Below the pieces are notes generated by a model. That model was not told the origin of the DNA and did no database searches. It saw only the letters and a list, made by a program, of their open reading frames with translations. Shown piece by piece: positions 10,810 to 29,000 of a stretch of 64,000 nucleotides of DNA. Origin of the DNA: Acanthaster planci (lineage: Eukaryota; Echinodermata; Asteroidea; Valvatida; Acanthasteridae); the NCBI RefSeq assembly GCF_001949145.1, contig NW_019091477.1, forward strand, positions 782,430 through 846,429, given 5' to 3'. The position numbers and the translations under genes were made by a program. Every line of letters starts with the position of its first letter. Position 1 is the first letter of the stretch.

Positions 10810-13800
10810 TTACTTGCTGTCTGGTGCGCCCTCCTCCTCAAGCATCTGGTCGATCTCTCGCTCCCATTCCTCATTGCCACCTGTGTCGTCCTCCTCGACC
10901 ACCTCATAGTCCTGGGAAGGAGGAAAGCAGATTACAGCAAGGATTATTGCTAGGCCTGACCTTCGATTACACTGATCACCATTTAACAAAGGCAGTCTCA
11001 CTTCACAAGAACAGCCAGTCTTTACTCAAACGATCTGCTCTCGATCGTTCTGGACAACGCAGTGAACATGGTCGAAGCTTGGGGAGTCAGCTAAGCGGAG
11101 TAGTTCTTTCTCACCTTCCACCTCTGCGGCCCTGTTCCATTCCCGGCTCAGTCCTACCACGGATTGGATTTTCAGTCCTTCCTGACTCCATGGGCTTTAC
11201 CCAAAATGTTCTTCGGGGGTTTTCCTCCCGCCTCTAAAAAAAAAACCTGTAGGGGCTTGCCACCGTCCTTTTTCTACAGGTTTCTTCAGGTTTAAGCACT
11301 ACAGTCTCTGGGATTTCCTTGAGGAATCCTCACTTTTCTTACCAGAATACATAATTACCTGGAGCTCCTGTTGCAGTTCTTTCTCCCACTCGGGAATATC
11401 TCCCTCATCTGCAAATAAAAACAAGAGAAGTTTGCAAGATGGGCAAGTCATGCATTACTTATTCTTTGCAGGGTTACCAAAAAAAAACCAACCAAATCAA
11501 ATGCAGTGGTAGGTGACAGGAATGGTGGAACTGATAACGTCGCTGCTGTAACTGAAAAAAAAAAAGCTCATTCGAATGCACGAGTTTCCCTTTCAGAGAT
11601 TTGGACTGTGATCCGACATTCCGAGGTATGCTGCCAGCGCATGCCGAGGGGGCGGGGGGAGCATGCAGCTTGCAACATACCCGGCGGGCTGGGCGAGGGG
11701 CCGCTCCGTTTGGGGGACAGTTTTGCGGAACAGAGGTACTGGATCAGGAGGGCTACTAGAGTGGGCACTATCCGGCCGCCTGGAAGGGGGGGAGCAAGGT
11801 GGGGTATACCGTGGGTGATACAGCCGGGCAGATGGGGTTACGATATGGGGTGAAGTGGGTGCGCAACCGGGGGAAATTGGTAAACTTGACTTGTTTGGTT
11901 CATTTGCCTGGGGGGTTTGTCTTACGCAATCCCATTATCTTTAACGTCCGACATTACTTGAGATATGAGAAACAGAAAAAATATGTAGGATTCCTGTTTG
12001 AATCGGCATCTGACATCCACGGGATAACTGATCAGACTGTTCAGCACAAAGAAAGTAGGCACGATGAAAATATTTACTGAGCAAAAAATGGGCTACCGGG
12101 CAAAATATCACGCAATGTATATTGCTATGTCGCTGGTTCCCAGCTGACTTTTGCTAAACCCAGAAAGTTGCTTCACAATTTTTTTTTGTGTTCACAGCAC
12201 TTTCATTCCGTTGACTGCTTGCCTCCAGTAAGTCCCCCTGCTCACCCCTCCCCTCTTCGCCCCTTCTCGAAGCGTCTCAGATCTTACCATCACTCTCCTC
12301 CTCCTTCTTGTCCATTCCCAGCTGCTCGAACCCCTTCTGGATTTCGGCTTGATCGATCTCCGAGACAAAGGCATCGCTGATGAATTCCGCCCCCGGCGGA
12401 CTGCCTGGCACCTCGTCTTCAGTCGGCGAGGTGGCCGAGGGCTCCACCGATATGTCCAAAGCACCAGACTTGTCTGTCGGCAAAACATGCACACACAAAA
12501 GTAACGATGACAAGGAAATACCGTGGATGTTCTTTTAGCGCAGCCGGACCACATACCGAGCAGTGTTTATGCGGCAGTAAATAAGGCCATCTCTGAAATT
12601 GGCTTCTCGTGATATGGTAAAATCTTTCGCCTGCATGTGCCGATGTGTTCACAAATGGCACTGACGCAGACCTAGCTTTGGACATGAGACTTGGAAGTGG
12701 CCGACTATTTCTTCCTAGAAATGTCAGGAAAAGGAAAATCAACTTCCGCTTTGGTTTGGGCAAGGATAACTTTTTTGATGGGGTGGATTTGTTTGGTAGC
12801 AAAATTATTTATCGTTGTGTATGACGCCCTTTTTGCCCATGAATCTACAAATTAACTGAATTCGTGAAATATGGGCTTATCCTTTGAAAGACCACATGCA
12901 CAAACTGTGTCTCTGTGATCTCACATGCTCATGAATGGACAATAAAGTCAAGACAGGTTTATATATCTCCATATACAAGGTGCATCTCTCACTTCAGTGA
13001 CCGGAAATGGTGCTCACAATTTAACTGCCGTTTCAGCATGCAGACAACATGCAACAACCATTTCATACTAAAGAAAGAAACGAGCAAACGCAAGAACAAC
13101 ACCCAATCAAAAAGTCAGAGCCCTTGTTACAAAGTGAATGCATGCATTGGCTCGTGCGGAACACATTAGCCCACACTGAATGGGTCAGGAACAGCTGATC
13201 TTGTGTGAAAACATGGTCTTCCGTAATTGTCATACGTATGGGAGGCAGAGGAAGGGTTAGAAAAGGACTTTCTGTACTTTCAATTGTGGATTTTTCTGAT
13301 GATTTGGAAATACAAAGAATTAATTCCAACAATCTGAAAGTAAGTTTCCTGGCCAAGAAAATTTGGATAGATTTGGAATGAGAACAGGAGCGGTCTTATT
13401 GAAGTAACTGGGGGGAGTCTGCTTGCTGTGTGCTGGGCAAACATGAATAACAAATGGGAAAGTACGAGTTGGAAAGCAAAGCCGACAGTACCTTTGACGT
13501 TCTCTGATGGTGTGTCGTCGGCCTTTCCATTCGATCCACTGTCGGCAGAGCCAGAGTCGCTGGAATTGCCTGTGGCCGATGCGTGAAAGCCGAGAAAACG
13601 GAAAACTCAACACAAAACAGGTACAAAAATGCCTCCAAGCCCCTGGAACATTCCTATTGGAAGGCTTCCTTGGAGTTGCACTTCAAATGGGCACGAGCAG
13701 CGTTTCCTGTGTATTCCAGCCGGGAATGGGCCATTCCCAATTGGGCAGGTGGGAGTAAACCTTCCTAGAAACCTTCCTGGTTTGGGTTGTGTTTTTTTGG

Positions 13801-16800
13801 CATGGTCTTTGTTATCATTTTTGGCATCAAGCTTCAGTTGTGATTTGTAGGCATTCAGCCCCGCAAGTTGGAGTCCTATTCCTGGTCAGTGCAGTCTGCA
13901 TTCTGCTGCAGAACTTTCCCATCGTTGAGTACTTCCATTTTGTTTCAACAGTAAACCCTTTGAGAGCGACCACTGAGCTTGAGACAACACCAAAGACAAA
14001 ATGAAGAGTTGGACGAGGGCTCTGCGATTCAGGTTGGTATTCGAGTCCTTCACAAGTCTCCGCAAGTCCATCATAAGTCCCTAGCATGTCATTCAGTCCG
14101 AAGCCAATTCACAAGCTATTCAAATAAGCAGTGTGAAAAGCATTCCTTTGTAATTGTTCACCCTGTTACTTATTGCTGGCCTTGTGAAGGGACTTGTCAC
14201 TGGACTCGTGAAGGGGCTTGTAAAAGGACTTGAGATGGACTCGAATACACCACTGCTGACATTCCTGGTTAAAAACAGTGAGTGTATTGCCCCTTTACCA
14301 CAGTGGAATGTTCCAAGTGTTTGGAGCAATGAGGCCGTTTTAAAGTGAGAACCTGGTGTTACATAAGAAAAAAGTGAAGATGTGCAAGATACAAATAAAT
14401 TGTTGCAGAGAAGCTTTTGTGAGGACGTGGTGAACGCAAAACAGCTGTCGCTGATCAAATTAATGGAGGTTAAGCGCTGAAAAAAAAAACCAAAATGAAA
14501 TAAAAGAGGAAGAAATTTTGAGAAGTTATTTAGCAAGACTTTACTGACCGATCATGTCCATAGTTTTATGTGGGAACAGTAAGTTGAATCGAGAAGGAAG
14601 CTTTCTATTACCAATGCTAGAACTACACAAAAGCCAGCCACGAGAGAGTCAACTCACATTGAAAAGATGGAGTGAGAGAAGCTCGTATGTGGTGAGCGCT
14701 AGTCGAAAGCAGACTGAACAAGATTGAGAGGATCACATCGAAAAGCTGTCAGTGTATCTTTCAGCAAGAAGATGTAAATTTGGTTTATTGGGGGGGTTAC
14801 CTGAGGATGCAGCGAGGGAGGTCAGCTGGGAGGACTGCTTGATGAGGGATACTCGGTAGAAGTAATTCCGCCAGAAATTCTCCTCCACGATCCTGCAAAG
14901 GGTTGAACCAGGGAAACTTGTCGTCAGTATCTGTCACCAGAAATCATCAAACAAAACTCACCTGGCTGGAATGAGACCCACCCTAACAAATTGAGTTATC
15001 AGTTGCCGGGGCAACTTTTGTGAGTCGCCTTTAAAAGAATCTCTCACCCACATACTGTCTTTACTCGTAGGGCTGCAAACCTGATCCATGCACAAAAGGG
15101 CTCACAGCTGTCCTCCTGATGCGAACCCAACAAAAATTACTGAAAACATGGCTCACAATATGGGATCCGACAGAACAAAGACCTAATGGTGTCACACTTG
15201 ATGGATCGCGCCCCACCTCATTGCTATAGGAAAGTGCATGTGTAAATAAAGCCTGACGTCATTATGTCACATGCCCATTACAAATTAATATTGTGGTATT
15301 CACAAAATCACATCAGCTGCTTATTTCAAAATACTGTACATGTACAAGTCATGCACCGGCGACAAAAATCATCTCTTGATGGACGACAGCCTTACTGTTT
15401 CGGGACGAGGTCGAATCGCATCTTCTGGAGTTTGTCATCCTCGTGGAGCGTTGCCATGGCCACAGGGAACATGCTGGCAAAGTCAAACTGGAACTGGACG
15501 CCCGCGGGTGGATTTCGGAGGAAATTTCGTTTATCCTGAAATGAAAAATAAAAAGAGATCCAAGTCTGCATACAGCACGTGTAATGAATGCAAAGGAATG
15601 GTCAAAGCATAACCTCAACAACATAATAAACTTATGTGTAAGTATTGATTTGGGATTTTTTCCGCCATTTCTTGACTGGGAGCAAACCAGGAGCGGCAGA
15701 CTTTCATTAATTGATTGAATTGTCAAAGCAAAGTACAGCCAAACACAGACTATAGGAACACTTGAGTGCTAGTGCATCTAGCATAGTTCCTATGCATAAA
15801 AAAAAAAAATGGTTTGGGGTTAGAGTTGGAAATGGAGAATCTCCCGGTCTGACAACTTCTTGCGCACACCTGTGACAATGCCAGGATCTGTTCTTTCATC
15901 TGCTCCTCTTCGTTGTATCCCACCCACGGAGGAACGGCTGCCTCCGCCCTCTTGGAATGCTTCTCCTTCACAAACTTGTCCTGCTCTTTCTTGAAATCGC
16001 CCACAATAGTCTTGAAGCAAAGGGGAAAAAAGTCCAATACGATGTTGATTGTTGACGTCTTGGATCACGTCCTGCAGACACTTTATGACTAAACTTGGAA
16101 TAGAGCTTTTAAAACGGGAAATTAAGTGCCCATAAACACATGTAGTTGATGGGATTTAAAGATACATTGATATAGTAAATCCTGAAATTCATGAATTTCG
16201 GGTCATTTGCAGAACACAGTGCAGCTAAACTCAAAGAAACAGTGATATTTGGGCAGGGGAACCTTGTAGGGTGTACAAGCTAGCAAACACACATCTACTT
16301 TCGCCTTACCTAATTATTAAAAACAATAAAAGAAACAAAACCTTGTACACAACTTAGCAGCCAGTAACACCTAATCAAAGCCCAAACAATTCCACAAGAA
16401 TATAAACCAATTTACTTGGCCAGAAAAACACTGCTTCAGTATTGCTCATTTACCTTTTCTTCCACAGTTTTCTGAATAATTGTTGCTGTTTTAGCTGCAG
16501 TTTCTGTAACTTTTTTTGTTCCTTCCATCGCAACATTGAACAAGTAACCTATAAAAAGTAAGAGGAAAACCACCAACATGACCAGTGACCAATAAAATGT
16601 GTTCAAGGAGGCCTTACATTTACCGGTTTTACTTAAAAAAAAAACTTTATTACAGTTCACGGCAAGACAAGTTATACACGGTGTAAGCCTAGTTCAGTAG
16701 TTTTCCTGGTTCCAGATTTTTCCTAGTTCCGGATCGTTTGCAATAAAAACCTGTCTCTCTTGTGTTGTTCTTTAGTTCTACATTCCAAGACAAGTTCTGC

Positions 16801-18043
16801 TTGAAAGGTGAAATGTAGGCTTCTTCTTGCGCACAATTTATTCTAGAAAAACTCAAGAAAAGAAATTTGGGCCAGATTTCTGTTTTGCACTTTGACATTT
16901 TTGAACAGTTTGTCAAAAATCACGGGAGCCAACAAAAAACTGACAAAAAATTTACAAGGCTTTAGGTCACTCGCTAGGTGTGATTCCACACACATTTTTC
17001 ACACGCAACAGTCATATAAACTTTTGAATCTAGTGTCTGTTTAAAATCAAGATGACTTGTACCGTTTCCGTTTGTTTAAAATTGGCAAAAACTAAAAGCA
17101 TACTCCTAGCTTTAGATCGTGCATTATTAGCAGGCAAAATGCATTGCGAACTCAACTACACGGACGTAGGAGAAATGTATGTGACGTTTGTTAACTGCAT
17201 GGCGTAGGGGAAAGTATCATTGACAACTCGCTCCACAGCTGAAAAAGTCAAGTACAATTTACGCAGGCTCTACTTTTTAATTCATTGGAATTCTTATGAA
17301 ATAATTTTCTCTAAATTAAGAAATTTTTCATCAGAAAATCAGCTTGCTGTAATGATTCTGGCTGCCAAATGGATTTCTCGCGTGGTTACTTTTTATTCAT
17401 GAGTAAGTTTTTGTCGCCGTCTGGAACTGCTTAAATCGATTCAGAACTAGGAAAGTGTCCACGTCACTTTTGTCGATCTTATAGGCTCAAGTCCAAATCT
17501 GCAAACTGAAAGCTAAGACTTTGAAAAAAATTCGGTAGGTACGTATATCTCCAATACACAAGGCGGACTACTGACCACATGTCACGGGAATTTGAGGATT
17601 TTTTTTACCTGCATTCTGACGGAATAATTTTTGCAATCCTGAACTAGGTAAATGTCTGCACATTTGCAAAATGCTTTAACAAAATAACAGGTTAACAACA
17701 ACACTAAAAATCATGACAATGGTTATGGTTAACAATGCATGTTCACTTTTCCACGATCATCACGATGATGAATACAAGACATGTACAAGACGATAAGACA
17801 CAAATACAGACATTACAACATACTTCCCCACTCCTTCGCTGAGGTAAGTGCAGCTTCCGCAGTAATGTTCAATTCAGGTTTCACCGCAGGCTTGTCTGCA
17901 TCTCCACTTTGCGTTTTCTCTGTGTTTTCTGCTTCGATATCATTCATGTCGTTTTTGCTGTCCGTTTCAGCGTCTGCTTTGGATTCAGAGATCGTTTCCT
18001 TCTCAGTTTTCCCCCCTCCCCACCAACTATTTAGCATTTCCAT
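10810..18043 (-). CDS. SYAP1: SYAP1, synapse-associated protein 1 (BSD domain)
   Basis: Nine coding exons lie on the minus strand: 18043-17824, 16548-16454, 16010-15870, 15535-15396, 14892-14801, 13569-13492, 12473-12288, 11408-11359 and 10911-10810. Phases join to a 367-residue protein (human is about 352). The order of conserved blocks matches SYAP1. An acidic N-terminus is followed by [15 protein letters not shown], then [12 protein letters not shown], then the [10 protein letters not shown] / QILALS block. The BSD-domain core comes next, with [14 protein letters not shown] and [15 protein letters not shown] (Trp at about 206). The C-terminus is acidic, with [11 protein letters not shown] and YEVVEED. 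The protein is known to support AKT phosphorylation and signalling downstream of growth factors. Relative to human, a short segment between exons 2 and 3 (an IDGIIDK-like stretch) is absent, or sits in a micro-exon I did not find. A SINE lies against the donor of exon 8. The gene is divergent with RPS4. The start was chosen because it is the first Met of the open exon before the intergenic promoter. Confidence 0.93.
11091..11358 (+). repeat. tRNA-derived SINE, copy 2, in SYAP1 intron 8
   Basis: The sequence aligns over its body with the SINE at 6580-6875. Shared words include CACCTTCCACCTCTGCGG, GATTGGATTTTCAGTCC, CATGGGCTT, TTCTTCAGG and GAGGAATCC. The AT-rich tail ACATAATTA runs right up to SYAP1 exon 8. 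The SINE is antisense to SYAP1, so its tail forms the start of intron 8 read from the minus strand (GTAATTATG). Confidence 0.75.
14181..14240 (+). repeat. 12-bp minisatellite in SYAP1 intron 5
   Basis: About five imperfect units of CTTGTGAAGGGA follow head to tail: CTTGTGAAGGGA, CTTGTCACTGGA, CTCGTGAAGGGG, CTTGTAAAAGGA and CTTGAGATGGA. An inverted, degenerate version of the word (CACAAGTC, GCAAGTCC) occurs about 120 bp upstream near 14050-14085. The unit length is a multiple of three, which keeps a chance frame open. Confidence 0.7.
15002..15015. promoter_or_regulatory. Perfect palindromic RFX X-box-like site in SYAP1 intron 4
   Basis: GTTGCCGGGGCAAC is a 14-bp perfect palindrome matching the RFX X-box form GTTGCC-N2-GGCAAC. 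RFX factors bind such sites in enhancers and promoters of ciliary and neural genes. The site is intronic. Whether it controls SYAP1 or anything else is unknown. Confidence 0.4.
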
Positions 18044-18470
18044 CGTTCGATAGGCTAGTTAAACCACATGTACCCAGAGTGAAGATTCGCTTGGAACATG
18101 GAAATAATAGGAAAACTTCCCTACGACGACACGTCTTCCATTAGCGACAACTTTCTCATCAACTAGCTTCAGTACGGGTCAACTTTGTTGATGATTGTTG
18201 GTAAATACTTCCGGTTTTTAACTTTCGGCAGTCTTCGGAAATTTGAACAATTTTTAAAAGATATCTAAGAAACATATTTTGCTGGAAACATGAAGTGAAA
18301 AATGTTCCGAAACTGAAATTAAGAGAAAAAATTACTTGAGAGAGATTAAATGTAATTTCAAAATCCCGTATTCACTTCGGATTTGTTCGGAATTTCCTAT
18401 GTCAATGACCCATTGGTGACCCCACATTGAACAGGATAAAGACTTTGGCGCGGCATTGTGGGACATTCGG
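18044..18470. promoter_or_regulatory. Bidirectional promoter SYAP1 / RPS4
   Basis: About 430 bp separate the SYAP1 start codon (minus) from the RPS4 transcription start (plus). Visible motifs are an ETS-type ACTTCCGGT (18207-18215) and an inverted CCAAT box (ATTGG, about 18406). An E2F-type TTTGGCGC (18444-18451) and an inverted ZNF143/Staf-like CCCACAATGC (18453-18462) follow. No TATA box is apparent at the expected place. The motif set is typical of housekeeping divergent promoters. Confidence 0.7.
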
Positions 18471-24506
<6,036 letters not shown>

Positions 24507-24821
24507 GCCCAGCGCACGCCACACGACAAGCTGGGAAAAGACCCCACTGTCCTAAAAACCATAACTTCTGTTATCCTCACTCTCAAGAAGTCTTGAGCGG
24601 GTCGACGACTCAACTTGTAATTTCTCTTTCCTCCTACTTTTGACAAAAAAATCAACTTCTCTAAAACACTTCTTTGGTTTTGGGGCTATTTGCATTTGGT
24701 CATTATAACCATCCAGTCCAGTGGGAACATGTTTCAAGAGTCAAGGGAAAACTTTCAAAGTTTGTGAAGGAAAGGATCCTCCAACGAGTGTGCAAATCGG
24801 TAATGGTTGCACAGTGTAAAC

Positions 24822-24827
24822 ATTAAA
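24822..24827 (+). terminator. RPS4 polyadenylation signal (ATTAAA)
   Basis: ATTAAA lies about 316 bases after the RPS4 stop and is followed by a GT-rich stretch. No canonical AATAAA is nearer on this strand. It is the likely 3' end signal, although ribosomal-protein 3' UTRs are usually shorter. Confidence 0.45.
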
Positions 24828-25333
24828 GCTGTTACATTATGTGAAACAACTGAAACGGATGCCTGAGTTCGATTTTTATTTCTGTGAGGTTCTGCTTCCT
24901 GTACATCACAAAAAACGTACACCAGGCTTCAAAGAATAAGACTTTTGCGAGTAACATTTGAATTGAATCTGGTACACCAGGTTCTTTAAATTCACATGAA
25001 CATAACAATTTGAATTCTCCACACTAAAAATACTGTTGGTATACCTGGTGATTCGGGGCTTAGTTACATAAGAGACGTCTTGCAACAATTCTCTGTTTTC
25101 AATGGATAAGAATGGCACAAAGGAACCTGTCCATTTCAGACAGGTGATGATAGCCATGCAAAAGCTTGCTTCAAATCACGAGATACAGCAAGTGTCTTTA
25201 GTCTGGGGAATTCAAATTGTTGTGTTTACGTGCATTAAGATAACACAGTTTACCAGACTGTATTCAAATTTAACTCGCAAAAGGCTTAGTGTCATAAATG
25301 CACACCTCAGTAAGTAATATTTGTTAACGTGTC

Positions 25334-25339
25334 TTTATT
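25334..25339 (-). terminator. UPRT polyadenylation signal (AATAAA, minus)
   Basis: TTTATT on the plus strand reads AATAAA on the minus strand, about 740 bases past the UPRT stop. A second candidate is at 24875-24880. RPS4 and UPRT thus end tail-to-tail with up to about 500 bp between signals. Confidence 0.4.
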
Positions 25340-26079
25340 TTGGTATGATACAAGTGGGCGCTAAAGCTATGACATACATTTACTGCTGCATCTGGGAGAC
25401 TAGTAAAACTTCTGTGCTCTCAGCACAGCTACGGGGATTTTTATACAGGACGTCTTAAATATGAAAGAAGTTGAGGTTTAACCACATGCTACCTTCCCTG
25501 GTCTAATAAGCTATTTACAAGTACATACAGGACAGAAGAAATATAGTTTCACAGTTTAATCCCACTACGGCTTGCAGAACTCAAGTCGGACATCTGTGAA
25601 GCTGGAAAAATTGCCCGTCAACCCTTCTCCAGTCTGTTTCAATCCCTCCCTCCACAATAACGCAAAGAATTTGGAATTTTTTTTAATAACCCTTTACGAC
25701 CTTTCTGAGGGGTGATGTTGCATTTTCACACAGGAGGAAAATGAAATCACAGAAAAATCGCCTGAAAAAATGTAATCTGGCTGGGGGGGGGACGGCACTG
25801 CCCCGACTCTCCTCCACCCACCCCGGATCTGCCCTTGACATTTATTCCGCGCAGCAGAAGTCATTTCAATTCTTGGGAAATGAGTATTCAAAAACTTGTC
25901 TATGCTGGAAAATATCCATATAACCAAATAACTGGCGTTTGAGTGGGTAAGAATTCTGCAGACCCTGACTTGAAATCCGTTGTCAGGATCACATTGATGC
26001 ATACCACCATCGCTTCAGCAGATGGTAGGCACTCTCGTCTCTCTATCCCAAAACCAATTCTAATACTTCCTGGGGCCCC

Positions 26080-29000
26080 TCAATCAGTTCCAAAGTATTT
26101 TTGTCCAAAGTGGTTCGGTGTGACTGGGTGGACCTCCGATGTGAGAATTTTGATTCCAGAGTACTTGTTGATGACGGATTTCACACCTGAAAAAAGATGG
26201 GTAAATAAGATGCAACTCAAACAAGAACAGCCACAATCTCGATTTCCAGAGCTGTACAGAACATTTGTACCCTGGTCAAACTTGGCCTTTTTCCTCGGTC
26301 GGACTCCCAGCCTCCCACAACGTGTGGTGGTTCTGCGCAATGAGTCGAGTGTGCTACTGGCCGAAATCGCTCACTACACCAGTATGTTCCAAGTGAAATA
26401 AATCCATTATCTGATGGGCTTCCCAGAGCTATTCCTGTTTTCACTGTCGGCCTGGACCTACACACACAATTGGCAACCTCCTAGACCTAGCTGCGATCTC
26501 GAGGTTTTGGACAGGGCCTATTTCCTGTCAATGGCCTACACCTTTTCTCAGATCAAGAAAGGGCACCATGGGGTGACACTATTCAGCCCCTGTTATAAAG
26601 CAATAAGTCTTCAGCCAGCAAATAAAGACTGACAGCGATGAAGTTTGGGCCACTGTTCATACTCCACATTACAGTTTCCACACTGTGCCCAGTGTTTCCA
26701 TTTTGATCAGGTTTCCATCAATTTTCATCAAAGCTTCCAGTCGAGGCTTTGCATGGTTGCCATCCTGCAGGGCAGTTTTGTTTCACAGACAAACCTCATT
26801 TGCTATACCCTGTGGAACAAAAGCACTGGCTTGCAAGATGGCAGCCATGCAAACCCTCCATAGCCCTGTAGCTGTGTAAAAGTCACTGGTAATACGTACA
26901 AGGCCTGCACCTTGAAACAAGTTGGTGGTTACTCCCATCAGAACCTACCGTTTGGTGTGCAGAAAATGGTGAGCAGCACAATCATGTTGTCTTTGACTCC
27001 GTGCTCTGCAAGGACTCGCACAGCTTGGATGACGGTATTACCGGAACCTAACAAAAATTGGCAACATTTGAAGAATTCAGCAATGAAGCGAGTAACAGTT
27101 ATCTGTAATACACATTTGTATCGGCAGTAGTCAAGTTACGGAACAGGATTTGAATCTGTGATCAACAGGTGCAGATCCTTGACAAGATTTTAGATGTAAG
27201 CTGCCAACAGTTAATTTTCAATGATTGGGGCGAATCAAATCCTTCATATTTACCGGGGGAAAAAAGGTATTGTTGAGGAAGGGGTTGGGCTGGATGTTTT
27301 TGTGAAGAAAATGCTATACAACAGCTTCCCGAACTGCTTTTTCCAACCCAGCGCCTCTTGAAAGTTAGCCTCATTACCAGATGTGAACAAACTTCAGTAT
27401 AGTGGACCTACTTAATATGGGGTACATGAGCAGGACTCTCCTCTTGTGAATGTCCGGAGGGAATTTGGCATAGAACACTTTGGCCTCGTTGGTGTCATCG
27501 TCGCTTCTGATGAGGATCTTGCCGATGCGGATGGAGCGGCAGCAGTCACGCAGACCCTGTTCCATGGCCTCGCCTGGCGAGCGATGGAGGGAATACGAGA
27601 CAACAACCTGACTGGCATGACGGTTAAACTACATTTGAAGCAAGATATGGGACGGAGAGAACCCCCCCGGCCTTTGTGTTGGTCATTGTTTGGTCGAAAT
27701 CTCAGGAATTCTTTACAGACTTCTAGGAGGAGGTGTTAGGTAACAATAGTCTAGAGTGCGTATAGGGATTGGACAGGTAAGGGGGGGTACCCCTCCGTCC
27801 CATATCTTGCCTGATATATTAAACTAGGCTAATCAATGGTTGCTTTTACCTGTCATGCTGTGGATGCGCAGTGACCCCAACCTTGCAAAGATGCAACAGA
27901 AAGTGACAGTGGTCCGCAACTTGTCAGATCTATATGCAAGTATGGACGGGAGCTGCTACTGTGTTACTGATGAGTGCCAAGGGTGGTACATTCATTTGAT
28001 TAGAGCACAGCACAGTGCCACAAAATCCACTGTTGCGTCTTTTGTTTTGTGTTTTGCGTTGCGTTGTGTTGAGTTGTATTGTGTTGTATTGTATTGGGTT
28101 GCATAGCATGTTCTTTATTTCAAGTATGTGCTGGTATTTGTTGCATTGCTAAGGGGCTAGGAAAAACCCGACAGGGATTTTGGAAAAGGCAGCCGATTTC
28201 ACCTGATTCGGTTATTTTACACAAGCGCAACAATGTGGAGAAATCAGGTGCGGGCAAGTTTCCACGTCACACAAATTCAACATGAACATTTTCAGCAGTT
28301 GCTTAAAATAATTTCACTCTCTGTAGAAAAAAAAACAACTCACGGAGTACTCCTTTGAAAAAAATCCTAAAGAACTACAAGTGTTAACTATTTCCAATGT
28401 TATCTGAACGTACCACTTCTCATGATGCTGACTCCACAGTTGCCATGTTCAAACTGCACCCCTTCATACTTGCAACCGGTCGGTGTAGTCACCACCGCAT
28501 TTCTGTACGGCAGCTGATTCAAACCCTCCTCAACGACTAGTCGGATCTGAAAAGTGGCACGAGCATGAGTAGTCAAAAGCAGTTTATCAGATCAAAGAGA
28601 GAAAAATGAGTTTTTTGTATGTTTTTTTTTTCCCTTAACCTTGTGGATTTTTTTCAAAGCAAATGAATTTTTTTGAACTATTTCACTGACACTTTTTATC
28701 TACGAAGGTAATTTTATTTTGTAGTGCAGGTTGTAAACTTGCAGTTATGGCTACATATTTTGTTTAGAGCAAAAAGTCGAAATGCATCGTAAATCAACAA
28801 CATAAACAAGAAATTAGGCAGGTAAGGAAACAAGAAGGCATAATTTAATTATTTTCACTCCGCCTGAAATGACATTAAAGGTAGAATTTTTATGTTTCAA
28901 AGTTTCTTTTACCTACAAAATCCAGCTTTTCAGAAGATTTTGCAGGATAGAGAAACTGGATGCTTTTGAATGCAGTGCTAGGTTTCTGCACAGTGGTGGA

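Noticed and set aside
15447-15461. Second X-box-like GTTGCCATGGCCAC
   Set aside because: It lies within SYAP1 coding exon 4, where codons for conserved residues explain it, and its second half is imperfect.
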